A stretch of DNA of 64,000 nt from CAYYKK01 sp046351395 (GTDB lineage: Bacteria > Myxococcota_A > Polyangia > Polyangiales > Polyangiaceae), in NCBI GenBank assembly GCA_046351395.1, contig JAXLYP010000017.1:124001-188000 (forward strand), given 5' to 3'. Shown here one piece after another: positions 20,433 to 29,319 of the stretch. A model generated the notes under the pieces. It was not told the origin of the DNA. It did no database searches and was given only the letters and a program-made list of their open reading frames with translations. Made by a program: the position numbers and the translations under genes. The stretch's first letter is position 1. Each line of letters starts with the position of its first letter.

Positions 20433-21758
20433 ATGGCTCGCCGACTCTGCGATCGACTTCTGCTCCGCTCGTGTGTGGGGCTCGTGCTCACCGGCGTGGG
20501 CTGCACCTCGCCGACCGACCCGCCGACGGGGAGCTCGACGAGCGCCGGCACATCCACGGCGTCCGGGTCGACTTCGAGCGCGGGGGGAGGCGGCGCTGCG
20601 ACGGCGAGTTCGGGCACGGGCGTGCCGAGCGACGAGGCGCGGGTCCGCGTCCACTATCCGGCGGGCACGCACGTGGTCACGATCCGCGGGAGCGGCGCTG
20701 GGCTGAGCTGGACGGAGGGCGCACCGACCACGGCGGCGGGCAACACGTTCTCGTACGCGGTCTCCGGTATCACCGCCCCCATCGAGCTCAAGCCGCTGCT
20801 CGACGACGCGACCTGGGCGCGCGGTCCGAACTATCGGGTCGCACCCGGCGAGACGCTCGACGTCTATCCCCACTTCGACACCGCGAAGGGAGAGGTCGTG
20901 GTCGTCACGGAGGCGTTCCACTCGAACGTCCTCGGAAACGAGCGTCCCATCTACGCGTATCTCCCCCCGAGCTACGCAGAGAACACCGAGGCGACGTTCC
21001 CCGTCGTCTACATGCACGACGGCCAAAACCTCTGGGCGGCGCACCCCGAGCTCGCGTTCGGCGCGACCTGGGACGTCGACCTCACGTTCGACGCGGCCGC
21101 GGAGCTCGGCGCGTGCTCCTCCGGGGCGCTCGTCGGTTGGGGCGCACAGCCGCTCGGTGAAGCCGCGACGACCTGCACCGGCGACGGCGATTGCGCGTCC
21201 GGCGCGTGTCGCACGTTCCCCGAGGCCATCGTGATTGGCGTGGGCAACACCGCCGACCGGCTCCACGAGTACACGCCGACGGCGGATCCGGACTATCCCC
21301 AGGGCGGGGGAGCGGATCTCTACATCCAGATGTTGATCGAGGAGCTCAAGCCGCAGATCGACGCGATGTTCCGTACGCGCCCCGACGTGGGCTCGACCGC
21401 GCTCGTGGGGAGCTCGCTCGGTGGTCTCGTCAGTGCGTACGCGGGCCTCGAGCACCCCGAGGTGTTCGGGCTCGTCGGGGAGCTCAGCCCGTCGACGTGG
21501 TGGAACAATCGCGTGATTGTCGACGAGGTGAAGACGACCAGCGCCGCGCCCGCGCGACCGCTCCGGGTGTACGTCGACTCTGGGGGCGACGCCGATGGCA
21601 AGGCCGACACCGATCTGCTGGCCGCGGCCTACCTCGGCATTGGCTACGTGGAGAACGATAACTTCCGTCACGTCGTGCAACCGAATGCCGCTCACAACGA
21701 GGTCTATTGGGCGGAGCGCCTCCCCGGCGCGATGCAGCTCGTGCTCGGCCCGAGATGA
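20433..21758 (+). CDS. Secreted esterase-D-like alpha/beta hydrolase lipoprotein
   Basis: 441 aa. Signal peptide with lipobox GVGC (Cys ~25), then a Ser/Thr/Gly/Ala linker (~30-60), a small beta domain (~65-150) like the N-terminal module of Fes/IroE-type esterases, and an esterase-D domain. Visible parts: FPVVYMHDGQNLW, the nucleophile elbow GSSLGG (~330), an Asp in VYVDSGGDADG and a His near the C-terminus (NAAHNEVYW). An unusual insert, TCTGDGDCASGACR (~252), adds a likely disulfide hairpin of the kind seen in myxobacterial surface proteins. It is probably an exported hydrolase acting on esters or siderophore-like substrates. Confidence 0.82.
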   Translation: MARRLCDRLLLRSCVGLVLTGVGCTSPTDPPTGSSTSAGTSTASGSTSSAGGGGAATASSGTGVPSDEARVRVHYPAGTHVVTIRGSGAGLSWTEGAPTTAAGNTFSYAVSGITAPIELKPLLDDATWARGPNYRVAPGETLDVYPHFDTAKGEVVVVTEAFHSNVLGNERPIYAYLPPSYAENTEATFPVVYMHDGQNLWAAHPELAFGATWDVDLTFDAAAELGACSSGALVGWGAQPLGEAATTCTGDGDCASGACRTFPEAIVIGVGNTADRLHEYTPTADPDYPQGGGADLYIQMLIEELKPQIDAMFRTRPDVGSTALVGSSLGGLVSAYAGLEHPEVFGLVGELSPSTWWNNRVIVDEVKTTSAAPARPLRVYVDSGGDADGKADTDLLAAAYLGIGYVENDNFRHVVQPNAAHNEVYWAERLPGAMQLVLGPR

Positions 21759-21820
21759 GGGCGCGCCCTAAGCGTGCGCCGAAGTAGCCGCGCTCGCTTC
21801 GGCCGCGTACGTTCGCTCCC

Positions 21821-22414
21821 ATGAGCTTTTCTACCTCTCGCGCGACCTTCCTCCTCTCTGCCGTCGTCCTGCTCTCCGTGGGGTGTGACGACACCGCCGA
21901 TGGCACTGGCGGCGCCAGCTCCTCGAGCGGCTCGAAGATGACCTCCACCACGACCGGCACGTCGATGAGCACCGGCACATCGATGAGCACCGGCACCGGC
22001 GTCACGATGTCCGAGTGGGACGCCTATTGCGAAGCGCGGGGAGCGCTGATGTGCATGGGCTTCGACGTGGCGGCGTGCAAGGCGGACCGAGCTTGCGCAA
22101 CCGGCTTCTTGAAGGATGACCTCGAGAAAGATCTGCTCGCCTGCCTCAACCAGAGCTGCATGTCGGACAATTGTCTGGTCCTCGCTGAAGGCAAGCCCAT
22201 CTCGGCCGAAGGGATGAAGTTCAAGACGGCCTGTGCCGCGTGGGTCAAGGAGTGCACGCCGCCGAGCGACGACATCTGCATGGCGTATCTCTACGCCGAG
22301 GACGACGATCTCGTGACGCTCGAGGGGTGTCTCGCGTCGAACACGTGCGCCCTCAAGCAGTCGTGCTTCGACGCCTACAACGCGACGCTCGACGCGTGCA
22401 GTAGCTGGAACTGA
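21821..22414 (+). CDS. Cysteine-rich lipoprotein with Thr/Ser/Gly repeats
   Basis: 197 aa. The signal peptide ends at lipobox SVGC; a linker with tandem TSMSTG units follows, then an all-helical Cys-rich domain with evenly spaced cysteine pairs (YCEARGALMC, ACKADRAC, CLNQSC, CAAWVKEC, CMAY, CLASNTCALKQSC, CSSWN). The pattern suggests repeated helical hairpins linked by disulfides. Function unknown. Convergent with the next gene (6 bp apart). Confidence 0.72.
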   Translation: MSFSTSRATFLLSAVVLLSVGCDDTADGTGGASSSSGSKMTSTTTGTSMSTGTSMSTGTGVTMSEWDAYCEARGALMCMGFDVAACKADRACATGFLKDDLEKDLLACLNQSCMSDNCLVLAEGKPISAEGMKFKTACAAWVKECTPPSDDICMAYLYAEDDDLVTLEGCLASNTCALKQSCFDAYNATLDACSSWN

Positions 22415-22420
22415 TCGCCC

Positions 22421-22786
22421 TCAGGGACCGACACCCGCCTTCGCGAGCGCCTCGCGCTCCTCCGCGTCGATCGCGTGGGGGTGCGGGGCTCCCGATGCGT
22501 CCAAGTCGCAGCGGGACCGCACCTTCGGCCGCACGATGCCGGGCCATGTCTTTTCGCCGTCGACGGCGATCCACCACTCCTCGTTGTTCGGCAGGGCTCG
22601 GCGGTCGCTCTCTCGATTGCCCTCCTCGGTGACGCGGGGACCGAGCTTGCCGATCTCGCTGTCGGCGAGCTCGAGCACGTGGAGGTAGATCTTCTCTTTC
22701 CCCGGGCCGACGCCGACCACGCCCTTGCTGCGCTGGGTGCCGTGGTGGACTTCGAAGAACGTGGACTCGACGACGTAGCGTGCCAT
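22421..22786 (-). CDS. Hypothetical 121-aa protein
   Basis: Small soluble protein starting MARYVVEST, with strands and a Trp-rich core (EEWWIAVDGEKTWPGIV). No signal peptide, cysteine pattern or known motif is seen. The short start is preferred because it leaves 25 bp to the divergent gene at 22812, enough only for overlapping promoters. I do not recognise the family. Confidence 0.6.
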   Translation of the reverse strand: MARYVVESTFFEVHHGTQRSKGVVGVGPGKEKIYLHVLELADSEIGKLGPRVTEEGNRESDRRALPNNEEWWIAVDGEKTWPGIVRPKVRSRCDLDASGAPHPHAIDAEEREALAKAGVGP

Positions 22787-22811
22787 CGAGCCAGGGTATC
22801 CTCCCTCCGAC

Positions 22812-23894
22812 ATGAAGACGGCGGTGATCGGAGGTGGTTTGAGCGGGCTCGTCGCGGCGCTGCGGCTCGTGGAGCGCGGGCACGCGGTCACGCTCTTCGA
22901 GGCGAGTGAACGGCTCGGCGGGCAGATCCACACCCTCGAGACCGACGGGCTCGTCATCGAGATCGGGGCGGAGGGCTTCATCGCGCGAAGCGAGACCGTC
23001 CCGGCGCTCGCACGCGATCTGGGGGTCGAGGACGCGCTCCTGGATCAAGCCACCACGCTCACGTTCGCGGACGAGCCTGGGGGACTGCGCGCTCTAGGAC
23101 CGGGAGAAGCTGCGGCGCTCCTCGGGTTCCAGGTCCCGAAGGAGGAGCTCGGGCGAGGGATACGCTCGTTTCGACGAGGTATGGGGCAGCTCGTCGACGC
23201 GCTCGTGCGGCGGCTCGAACCCGCGGCCGTCCTCCGTCGCGGGGTGAGGGTTCGCGGTGTCGAGCGCCGCGCGGAGGCGCTCGCGATGACGCTCGAAGAC
23301 GGGACCGCGTGCGTCGTCGACGCAGCGGTCGTCGCGACGCCGGCCGGCCGCGCCGCAGCGCTCCTCGCGCCGCTTGGCCTCTCTGTAGCGGCGCCTCTCG
23401 CCAGCGGGCGGATGCTCTCGAACGCGTCCGTCATCCTCCGGTACGCGCGCGATCAGATCGCCCACCCCCTCGACGGCAGCGGCCTCGTCGTCCCCACGGA
23501 CGCGCAGCGCGACGGGTTTCGCGCCTGCAGCTTCGTGACGACGAAGTTCGAACGCGGGACGCCCCCCGACGTCGTGCTGCTCCGCGCGTTTTTTCGACCG
23601 ACCGAAGCCGAGCTCGCCGCGCGCGACGATCGCGCGTGGATCGCGCTCGCGACGAGCGCGATCGCGCGGCCCCTCGGCGTCCGCGGTGAGCCGATCGCAG
23701 CCTGGACCAGCGTGTGGCCCGCCGCTCTCCCCGTGTACGACGCGGCGTACAAGGAGGCCGTCGCGCGCGCCGACGAGGCGCTCGCTCCGCTGTCCATCGC
23801 GCTCGCGGGCTCCCATGTCCATGGGGCCGGCATCGACGCCGCGGTGCAATCGGCGGAGCGCGCCGCTGCGTCGCTGCACGCGCGCGCCCGCTGA
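22812..23894 (+). CDS. Protoporphyrinogen-oxidase-like FAD oxidoreductase, shorter than usual
   Basis: 360 aa. N-terminal FAD motif GGGLSGLVAALRLVERGH with the Glu at the end of strand 2 (FEASERLGGQ), and a C-terminal closing segment (IALAGSHVHGAGIDAAVQS) as in HemY-type protoporphyrinogen or coproporphyrinogen oxidases. Usual members are ~450-470 aa. Here the central substrate-binding part after residue ~100 is about 100 residues shorter (the text passes quickly from FADEPGGLRALG to RGIRSFRRGMGQLV). It may be a divergent oxidase, or an enzyme of another flavin amine-oxidase branch. No other haem gene is nearby, so the haem role is inferred from family only. Confidence 0.72.
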   Translation: MKTAVIGGGLSGLVAALRLVERGHAVTLFEASERLGGQIHTLETDGLVIEIGAEGFIARSETVPALARDLGVEDALLDQATTLTFADEPGGLRALGPGEAAALLGFQVPKEELGRGIRSFRRGMGQLVDALVRRLEPAAVLRRGVRVRGVERRAEALAMTLEDGTACVVDAAVVATPAGRAAALLAPLGLSVAAPLASGRMLSNASVILRYARDQIAHPLDGSGLVVPTDAQRDGFRACSFVTTKFERGTPPDVVLLRAFFRPTEAELAARDDRAWIALATSAIARPLGVRGEPIAAWTSVWPAALPVYDAAYKEAVARADEALAPLSIALAGSHVHGAGIDAAVQSAERAAASLHARAR

Positions 23895-23919
23895 TCGCAC
23901 GCGACACGATCGCCGCCTC

Positions 23920-25266
23920 CTACTCGCGATCGGGCACCTTGATGTTGAACCGCGCCATGCGCGCGGCGAGCGTGTTGCGAGCGATCCCCAGCATCCGCGC
24001 CGTCTTCGACCGGTTGTAGCCGCACGCTTGGAGCGCTCGGTGGATGCGATCCTCCTCGAGCGCCTCGACGTCGTCGCGCAGGTTCCCGGGCCGCGGCGGG
24101 GGATCTCCGACGGGCGCTCGCGGGGGCGGAGGAAGGGGCGGCGGGTACCCGCTCGGCTGAGGCGGAGCATGGGATCGCGAAGCGTGGGGCGGCGTGAGCC
24201 GCAGGTGCTCCTCGAGGATGATCGAGCCCTCGACCGTCGCCGCGGCGCGGCCGAGCACGTTCTTCAACTCACGTACGTTGCCCGGCCACGGGTGGCGGAG
24301 GAGCGCCTGAAGAGCTCTCCCGTCGAGGTGCATCGGCGGGCGGCCCATCGCGTGGCAGGCCTCTCGGATGAACTGCGCGGCGAGGGGCTCGATCTCGTGG
24401 AGCCGCTCGCGCAGCGGGGGCACGACGAGCGTGATCGCGTTCAGCCGAAAGAGCAGGTCCTGGCGGAACTTGCCCTCCATCACCGCCACGTCGAGGTCCC
24501 GGTGCGTGGCCGCGAGGAAGCGCACCTCGATGTCGCGCGGCTTGAGCGCGCCGACGCGCCACACCTTCCGCTCCTCGAGGACGCGGAGGAGCTTCGCCTG
24601 GAGGGCGTGCCCGAGATCGCCGATCTCGTCGAGGAACACGGTCCCGCCCTCCGCGGTCTCGAGGAGGCCCGGCTTCGGCTGATTCGCTCCGGTGAACGCG
24701 CCGCGCTCGTGACCGAAGAGCTCGCTCTCCATGAGCGAGTCCGAGATCGCCGCGCAGTTGAGCCTGAGGAGCGGCTTGTCCGCGCGCGGCGACAGGCGGT
24801 GGATGGTCTCGGCCATGACCTCCTTGCCCGAACCCGTCTCTCCCTGGATGAGGACGGTGAGGGAGCTCTTCGCGATGCGCTCGACGCTCATCGCCGTGCC
24901 GAACGGCGCGCTCTTCTCGGGGGGTGGCCCGGCGCGCACCATCAACCCGATCGTGCCCGCCTCGATCAGGACGCCGGGCGCGATGGGCACGCGCGCGCGC
25001 GACGCGATGGGAACTCCGCTCACCCTCGTGGGGTTGACGGCCCCGAGATCCTCCACGAACAACGACGCACCCGCGACGACGAGGCGCAGGTGCTCCCGGG
25101 AGACGGACGGGTGCGGCAGGATGATGTCGCTTTCGCGCGACCGACCGAGCACGAGCGCTCCCGCCGCAGGGAGCCGGAAGCTCTGGGTCTCGGTGCCGAG
25201 CACGATCAGCCAGAGCTCCACGTTCGCGCGGTCGCTGAGGCGCATCGTCTCGTCTTCGTCCGCCAT
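23920..25266 (-). CDS. FHA-domain sigma54-dependent transcriptional activator
   Basis: 448 aa. Residues ~25-105 are a forkhead-associated phosphothreonine-binding domain (VLGRSRESDI, SVSREHLRL, DLGAVNPTRVSG). The AAA+ core follows: Walker A GETGSGKE (~142), the sigma54-contacting GAFTGA loop, GGTVFLDEIG as Walker B and an arginine finger in FRQDLLFRLN. A Pro-rich linker leads to a Fis-type HTH (YNRSKTARMLGIARNTL). The FHA domain in place of a receiver is the myxobacterial design in which a Ser/Thr kinase controls sigma54 transcription. It lies 108 bp downstream of the DUF2169-pentapeptide gene on the same strand. The cognate kinase is not identified; the kinases in this window are only candidates. 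Confidence 0.92.
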   Translation of the reverse strand: MADEDETMRLSDRANVELWLIVLGTETQSFRLPAAGALVLGRSRESDIILPHPSVSREHLRLVVAGASLFVEDLGAVNPTRVSGVPIASRARVPIAPGVLIEAGTIGLMVRAGPPPEKSAPFGTAMSVERIAKSSLTVLIQGETGSGKEVMAETIHRLSPRADKPLLRLNCAAISDSLMESELFGHERGAFTGANQPKPGLLETAEGGTVFLDEIGDLGHALQAKLLRVLEERKVWRVGALKPRDIEVRFLAATHRDLDVAVMEGKFRQDLLFRLNAITLVVPPLRERLHEIEPLAAQFIREACHAMGRPPMHLDGRALQALLRHPWPGNVRELKNVLGRAAATVEGSIILEEHLRLTPPHASRSHAPPQPSGYPPPLPPPPRAPVGDPPPRPGNLRDDVEALEEDRIHRALQACGYNRSKTARMLGIARNTLAARMARFNIKVPDRE

Positions 25267-25374
25267 CTGATCCGTCCGCGACGCCGCGGGCGAGGGCCGC
25301 GATCGAGGCGCTCGTCGTCCGAGGCGGCTCCGCTCTGCGCGTCGCGCGAACGGTAACGCGGGAGGTTCAGCGCG

Positions 25375-28161
25375 TCACTTCGTCTTCGACGGGCCGCGTC
25401 GCGTCCCTTCCGCCGTTCGTGCGCGGCCGAGGTCGACTTTGTAGAGCGTCGCCCCCTCGAGATCCGCGCCGCGCAGATCCGCGCCGTCGACGAGCGCCTG
25501 CGAGAGATCCGCGCGCCCGAGCTTGGCGTCCCGCGCGGACGCGTGGCGCAGATCCGCTCGCGTGAGGTCGGCGCTCGAGAGCCTCGCGCCGTCGAGGCGC
25601 GTGCGCACGCAGCTCGCCTCTTTCATGCGCGCGTCGACGAGCGCGATGTCCCGGGCGTCGGCGCCCGAGAGGCGCGCCCCTTCGAGCGAGACGCCTTCGC
25701 CGCGCAGACCCGTGAGGATGGCGGACTCGAGGTTCGCCCGGGAGAGGTTCGCGCCCGTGACGTCCGCGTCTCGAAGATCGACGTCCCGCAGATCCGCGCC
25801 CCGCAGATCCGCCCGCTCGAAGTTCGCGCCCGAGAGCTCCGCGCCCGCCCACGCCGAGTGCGTCGCGGCGAGGCCGCGCGCCTCGACCGCCCCGAGCTTT
25901 GCGCCCTCCCATCGAGAGTCGTTGAGGCGCGCGCCGTTCAGCACGAGCGCCGTCGCACGAGCGCCTTCGAAACGGCCTCGAAGCACCGTCGCGCCCGTGA
26001 AATCCGTTCGGTCGAGCTCCGCCGCGCTGAAGTCGGCTCGATCGAGCGAGGCGGCCGTGAACGTCGCGTCGTTCAGCGAGCACCCTTTGAAGAGAGCGCG
26101 CATCCCCGTCGCGCCGCGGAAGGACGCTCCGCTCGCGTTCGCGTCCTCGAAGAGCGCGTCCGCGATCTGGGCCCGATCGAGCTTCGCGCTCACGAGGGTC
26201 GCGCGCGTCGCGTCGGCGCGCGTGAGGATCGCGCCCGTGAGGTTGGCGTCCGTCAGGTCGGACTCGTCGAGCAGCGCCCCCGTGAGGTTGCATCGAGCGA
26301 GGACCGCGGCCTCCAGTCGAGCGCCCGTGAGGATCGCTCGGGCGAGCGACCGCTCTCGGAAGTCGATGGCCGAGAGGTCGGCGCCGGCGAGCGCGATGCC
26401 CTCGAGGGTTTGTCCCTTCTCGATCCGCGCAAGGCACTCCGCCCGCGCCGGCGACTCGCGCGCGGGAGCGAGCGCGCGAACCGCTTTGTCGGTGACCGGC
26501 GCGAGACGGTCCGGCTTGCGCTCCGCGGGAGGGTCCAGGTCGGGGGCCACCCTGGGGAGCGACGCGCCGTCGCGCGGCCTCTCCTCCGCCGACTTGGGCC
26601 CGTCCGTGGCAGCGCTGACGCGCGCCGCCGCTTGCTGCGCGGCGACGTGCAGCGCGCCGATCGTGAGCGGGACGTCCTTCGGGACCCAGTCGCGCGCGGG
26701 CTCGAGCCGCGCGGGCGCGAGCGGCGCGGGCGGCAAGGGGGGAGCCGTCGCCTCGTTCGGTGGCGTCGGCGCGGGGCGCTCGAGGAGCGCGCGCTCGGCC
26801 TGGACCGGATCGAGCGTCTCGTCTCCCCATGCGACCGCGTCCACGGATCGCGCGCGGATGGGGCTCCAAGGAGCGCCCGGGATGGGCGCGAGCGGCGCGC
26901 CGGCCTCCGTCGCTGCGCGGTTCGTGCCGCGCGCGACCCAGCTCGGCTCCGCGGCGGAGGCGTCGAACACGAGTCCGGACGTGAGGGTCTCGAACCCGGC
27001 GTCCAGGGGGGGCGTCATGACGTCCGCGATCATCGCCGGGCCATGCGAAGGGCGCGGAGCGGAGCCGAGCTCGCCGAGATCCAACGTGTGCGCCTGGCCC
27101 AGCGCCGGCCGCGCGTGCGCCGCGGCGGCGAGCGCGGCGAGCGCCGCGGCGTTCGACCCCGTGACGCCCAGGGTCGAGAGACGGGGCGGCCACGCGGCGG
27201 ACTCGTCCTCCGTCGCATCACCGAACGCCAGCGCGACGGCCGCGTGAACGACCTCCGTCGGATCCGCGGGCGCCGGGATCTGCGCGCGCCACGTCAGGGA
27301 CGCGCGCCGCGCTTCGGTGTCGATCACCAGACAATCCCCGCGCAGGTCGAGCGCCCTCGCCGCGCGCCCGGACCTCACCCACCGCGCGACGGCCCGCGCG
27401 CGCGGCAAGCGGAACTCGATCGACGTCGCCTCGCGGTCCATCCCCGACAGCACGATCCGCTCGTCTCCGGTGAAGAACTCCCGCATCCCGAGGAGGCGCT
27501 GATCGGGGGGCGCCGTCTGGAACGCCTCCCACTCGGCCTCCGTCCGAATGTCCGGGAACGGCTGGTCCAAGTCGATGAAGATTGGGCTCGTCCGTGGTGT
27601 GGGCCAAGGCGCGAGGTTCGCGAACCGCGTGGATCGATCGTCGGGCAAGATGTTCGGGAGCGTCGCCGCGCTCGCTCCAACCCCCACCCCGCCCGGGTTG
27701 ACGGGGTCCCCGGGCCCGCCCCAGCAGAGCTCGTCCGCGAGGGGGATCGCCTCGAAGGGGTCCGGGAACGCGTCCGCGGATTGGCGATCTCCGACGACGT
27801 AGAGGCGCTTGTCGACGAGCGCGTCCGCGCCCCGCACGACCGCGAGTCGCACGCCGATTTCGCGCGCCATCGTCCCGCGCGGTGCGCGCGCGAAGCCCAG
27901 CACCGTGACGCCCCCGCGGCGCAGGTTCGGCGCGAGCTCCGTCGCCCGGGCGGTGCGCGCCGCTCGCCGGAGGAGCGGCTCCGGGAACGCTGACTCCGTG
28001 ACGTCGAGCGACAGCGGCTCCGGCTCGACGAGCCAGGCGTCCCCGGACGCGCCGTACATGAACGTCGCCTTCACGATCAGCGTGAAGAACGCGTCGCCGT
28101 CACGCTGGAACGCACGCTGCGCCACGCGGACCGCGGAGAGCGCTTCGATCTCGAGAGGCAT
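25375..28161 (-). CDS. DUF2169 protein with C-terminal pentapeptide repeats
   Basis: 928 aa. The N-terminal ~330 residues form a DUF2169 domain (start MPLEIEALSAVRVAQRAF; LIVKATFMY; DRQSADAFPDPF), a family found as an accessory or adaptor in type VI secretion clusters. A Pro/Ala-rich middle (~350-580) leads to about sixty pentapeptide units (A(D/N)LxG type) that should fold as a quadrilateral beta-helix rod. The ATG at 28161 is chosen because it begins the conserved domain; a longer frame upstream is non-coding. No T6SS structural genes (TssB, TssC, VgrG, Hcp) are in the window, so the T6SS role is inferred from family only. Confidence 0.85.
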   Translation of the reverse strand: MPLEIEALSAVRVAQRAFQRDGDAFFTLIVKATFMYGASGDAWLVEPEPLSLDVTESAFPEPLLRRAARTARATELAPNLRRGGVTVLGFARAPRGTMAREIGVRLAVVRGADALVDKRLYVVGDRQSADAFPDPFEAIPLADELCWGGPGDPVNPGGVGVGASAATLPNILPDDRSTRFANLAPWPTPRTSPIFIDLDQPFPDIRTEAEWEAFQTAPPDQRLLGMREFFTGDERIVLSGMDREATSIEFRLPRARAVARWVRSGRAARALDLRGDCLVIDTEARRASLTWRAQIPAPADPTEVVHAAVALAFGDATEDESAAWPPRLSTLGVTGSNAAALAALAAAAHARPALGQAHTLDLGELGSAPRPSHGPAMIADVMTPPLDAGFETLTSGLVFDASAAEPSWVARGTNRAATEAGAPLAPIPGAPWSPIRARSVDAVAWGDETLDPVQAERALLERPAPTPPNEATAPPLPPAPLAPARLEPARDWVPKDVPLTIGALHVAAQQAAARVSAATDGPKSAEERPRDGASLPRVAPDLDPPAERKPDRLAPVTDKAVRALAPARESPARAECLARIEKGQTLEGIALAGADLSAIDFRERSLARAILTGARLEAAVLARCNLTGALLDESDLTDANLTGAILTRADATRATLVSAKLDRAQIADALFEDANASGASFRGATGMRALFKGCSLNDATFTAASLDRADFSAAELDRTDFTGATVLRGRFEGARATALVLNGARLNDSRWEGAKLGAVEARGLAATHSAWAGAELSGANFERADLRGADLRDVDLRDADVTGANLSRANLESAILTGLRGEGVSLEGARLSGADARDIALVDARMKEASCVRTRLDGARLSSADLTRADLRHASARDAKLGRADLSQALVDGADLRGADLEGATLYKVDLGRARTAEGTRRGPSKTK
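25430..26430 (-). repeat. Pentapeptide-repeat coding array
   Basis: About 1 kb of 15-bp-periodic coding sequence in the DUF2169 gene, with frequent units reading (on the minus strand) GCGxATCTGCGG-like codons for A-D-L-R-G. The repeats are diverged and stay in frame throughout, with no indel, unlike several other genes in the window. It is not a CRISPR: there are no constant repeats separated by unique spacers. Confidence 0.85.
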
Positions 28162-28474
28162 CGGGGTGCAGAGGCTACCGCAATGCGGAGCGGGCGCTCC
28201 CTTCGTCGATCTCCCTCGGTGTGCCGGGCTCCGAGCTGGCTCGAAGAAGCGTACGCGGGAGCGCGCGAAGGCGCTCGATCCTGCTTCGGCTTGGCTCGCG
28301 GAGGTCGAATGAGCGCGCCGAAGTCGCTCCACTCTGCAGCGGTTCCGCCGCCGAATTCGGGGAAGAGCAGCTGGCTCGTCAGGATGACGTCAATCCGAGT
28401 CGAGGCGGTCTCAAGAACTCATCAAGGCGCCGGATGAGTCGCCGCGTGAGCCGATCTGCGCTCTAGTGCTCGGC
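28162..28474. other. 313-bp intergenic region between divergent DUF2169 and kdpE genes
   Basis: No gene is supported here; short open frames lack coding character. It must hold the promoters of both divergent genes. The only structured element I see is the inverted-orientation TCTTGA-type direct repeat at 28411-28427, about 48 bp upstream of the kdpE start, described separately. The half nearer the DUF2169 gene shows nothing recognisable. Confidence 0.6.
28411..28427 (-). promoter_or_regulatory. Candidate KdpE operator upstream of kdpE
   Basis: TCAAGA-ACTCA-TCAAGG on the plus strand; on the minus strand this reads CCTTGA-TGAGT-TCTTGA. It is the same hexamer pair with the same 11-bp step as the sites before kdpF and before the kdpC2 unit, in the opposite orientation. 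Two half-sites one helical turn apart fit a head-to-tail OmpR/PhoB-type dimer. Its place ~48 bp before the kdpE start suggests autoregulation. The assignment to KdpE is inferred from the repeated association, not from known sites in this genus. Confidence 0.55.
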
Positions 28475-29197
28475 ATGTCCGGGCCTGCGAGTGACCCCTT
28501 CGGACCTCTGGTCTTGGTGGTCGACGACGAACCCCAGCTCCGCAAGTTCCTCCGCGCGGCGCTGCTGAGCCACGGCTATCGACTCATCGAGGCGGAGTCG
28601 TGCGCGGGCGCGCTCGTGGAGGTGAAGACGCGCAACCCGGACGTCGTGCTCCTCGACCTCGGGCTCCCGGACGGGAGCGGCCTCGACCTCACGCGCACCC
28701 TCCGTCAGTGGTCGAAGACGCCGATCATCGTCATCAGCGCGCGTGGCAGAGAGGACGACAAAGTCGAGGCGCTCGACGCGGGCGCGGACGACTACCTGAC
28801 CAAGCCGTTCGGTGTGAAGGAGCTGCTCGCGCGCATCCGCGTGGCGCTCCGGCACGTCGGCACGCTCGAGCCCGACGAGCCCGTCATCACGCTCGGAACG
28901 CTCGCGGTCGACCTCACGCGCCACGAGGTCCGGGTCGACGGCGCGCAGCAGCACCTCACGCCGCAGGAGTACAAACTCCTCGTCTACCTGCTGAACCACC
29001 GCGGTCGCGTCCTTACCCACCGCCAGATCCTGAAGGACGTCTGGGGGGCGGCCCACGCGTCTCAGACCCATTATCTGCGCGTCTACATGGCCCAGCTCCG
29101 CAGGAAGCTCGAGCGCGATCCGACCCGCCCGCGGATTCTCCTCACCGAGCCGGGCGTCGGCTACCGAGTGCGCGACGACCTCTCCGAAGCAGACTAA
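28475..29197 (+). CDS. kdpE: KdpE, response regulator of the Kdp potassium system
   Basis: 240 aa, OmpR/PhoB type. The receiver domain has the acidic pair Asp17-Asp18, phospho-acceptor Asp61 (VVLLDLGLPDGSG), switch Ser88 (IIVISARG) and Lys110 (YLTKPF). The C-terminal winged helix (~135-235) has LTPQEYKLLVYLLNHRGRVLTHRQIL and VGYRVRDD. The ATG at 28475 (MSGPASDPFG) is preferred over an in-frame GTG 9 bp upstream. KdpE normally switches on kdpFABC at low potassium or high osmolarity when phosphorylated by KdpD. Here it precedes the pump genes by 242 bp, with its own operator-like site upstream and a second before kdpF, so it probably has a separate transcript. Confidence 0.93.
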   Translation: MSGPASDPFGPLVLVVDDEPQLRKFLRAALLSHGYRLIEAESCAGALVEVKTRNPDVVLLDLGLPDGSGLDLTRTLRQWSKTPIIVISARGREDDKVEALDAGADDYLTKPFGVKELLARIRVALRHVGTLEPDEPVITLGTLAVDLTRHEVRVDGAQQHLTPQEYKLLVYLLNHRGRVLTHRQILKDVWGAAHASQTHYLRVYMAQLRRKLERDPTRPRILLTEPGVGYRVRDDLSEAD

Positions 29198-29319
29198 ACG
29201 AGGCGCAGCCTCGCGGATGCGCCCGCGATGGCGCGCTCCGGAGAGAGCGGCGAACGAGTCAGGGCGGAGTAGGCGCAGACACGCAACCGCACTCGAATGG
29301 CGAGACCGGGGCGATGCCG

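Noticed and set aside
25430..26430. Periodic repeat resembling a CRISPR or satellite
   Set aside because: The period is 15 bp, in frame, and encodes pentapeptide repeats; no constant repeat-spacer pattern.
23920..28161. A type VI secretion cluster
   Set aside because: Only an accessory-type protein and a regulator are present; no sheath, tube, baseplate or ClpV genes are visible.
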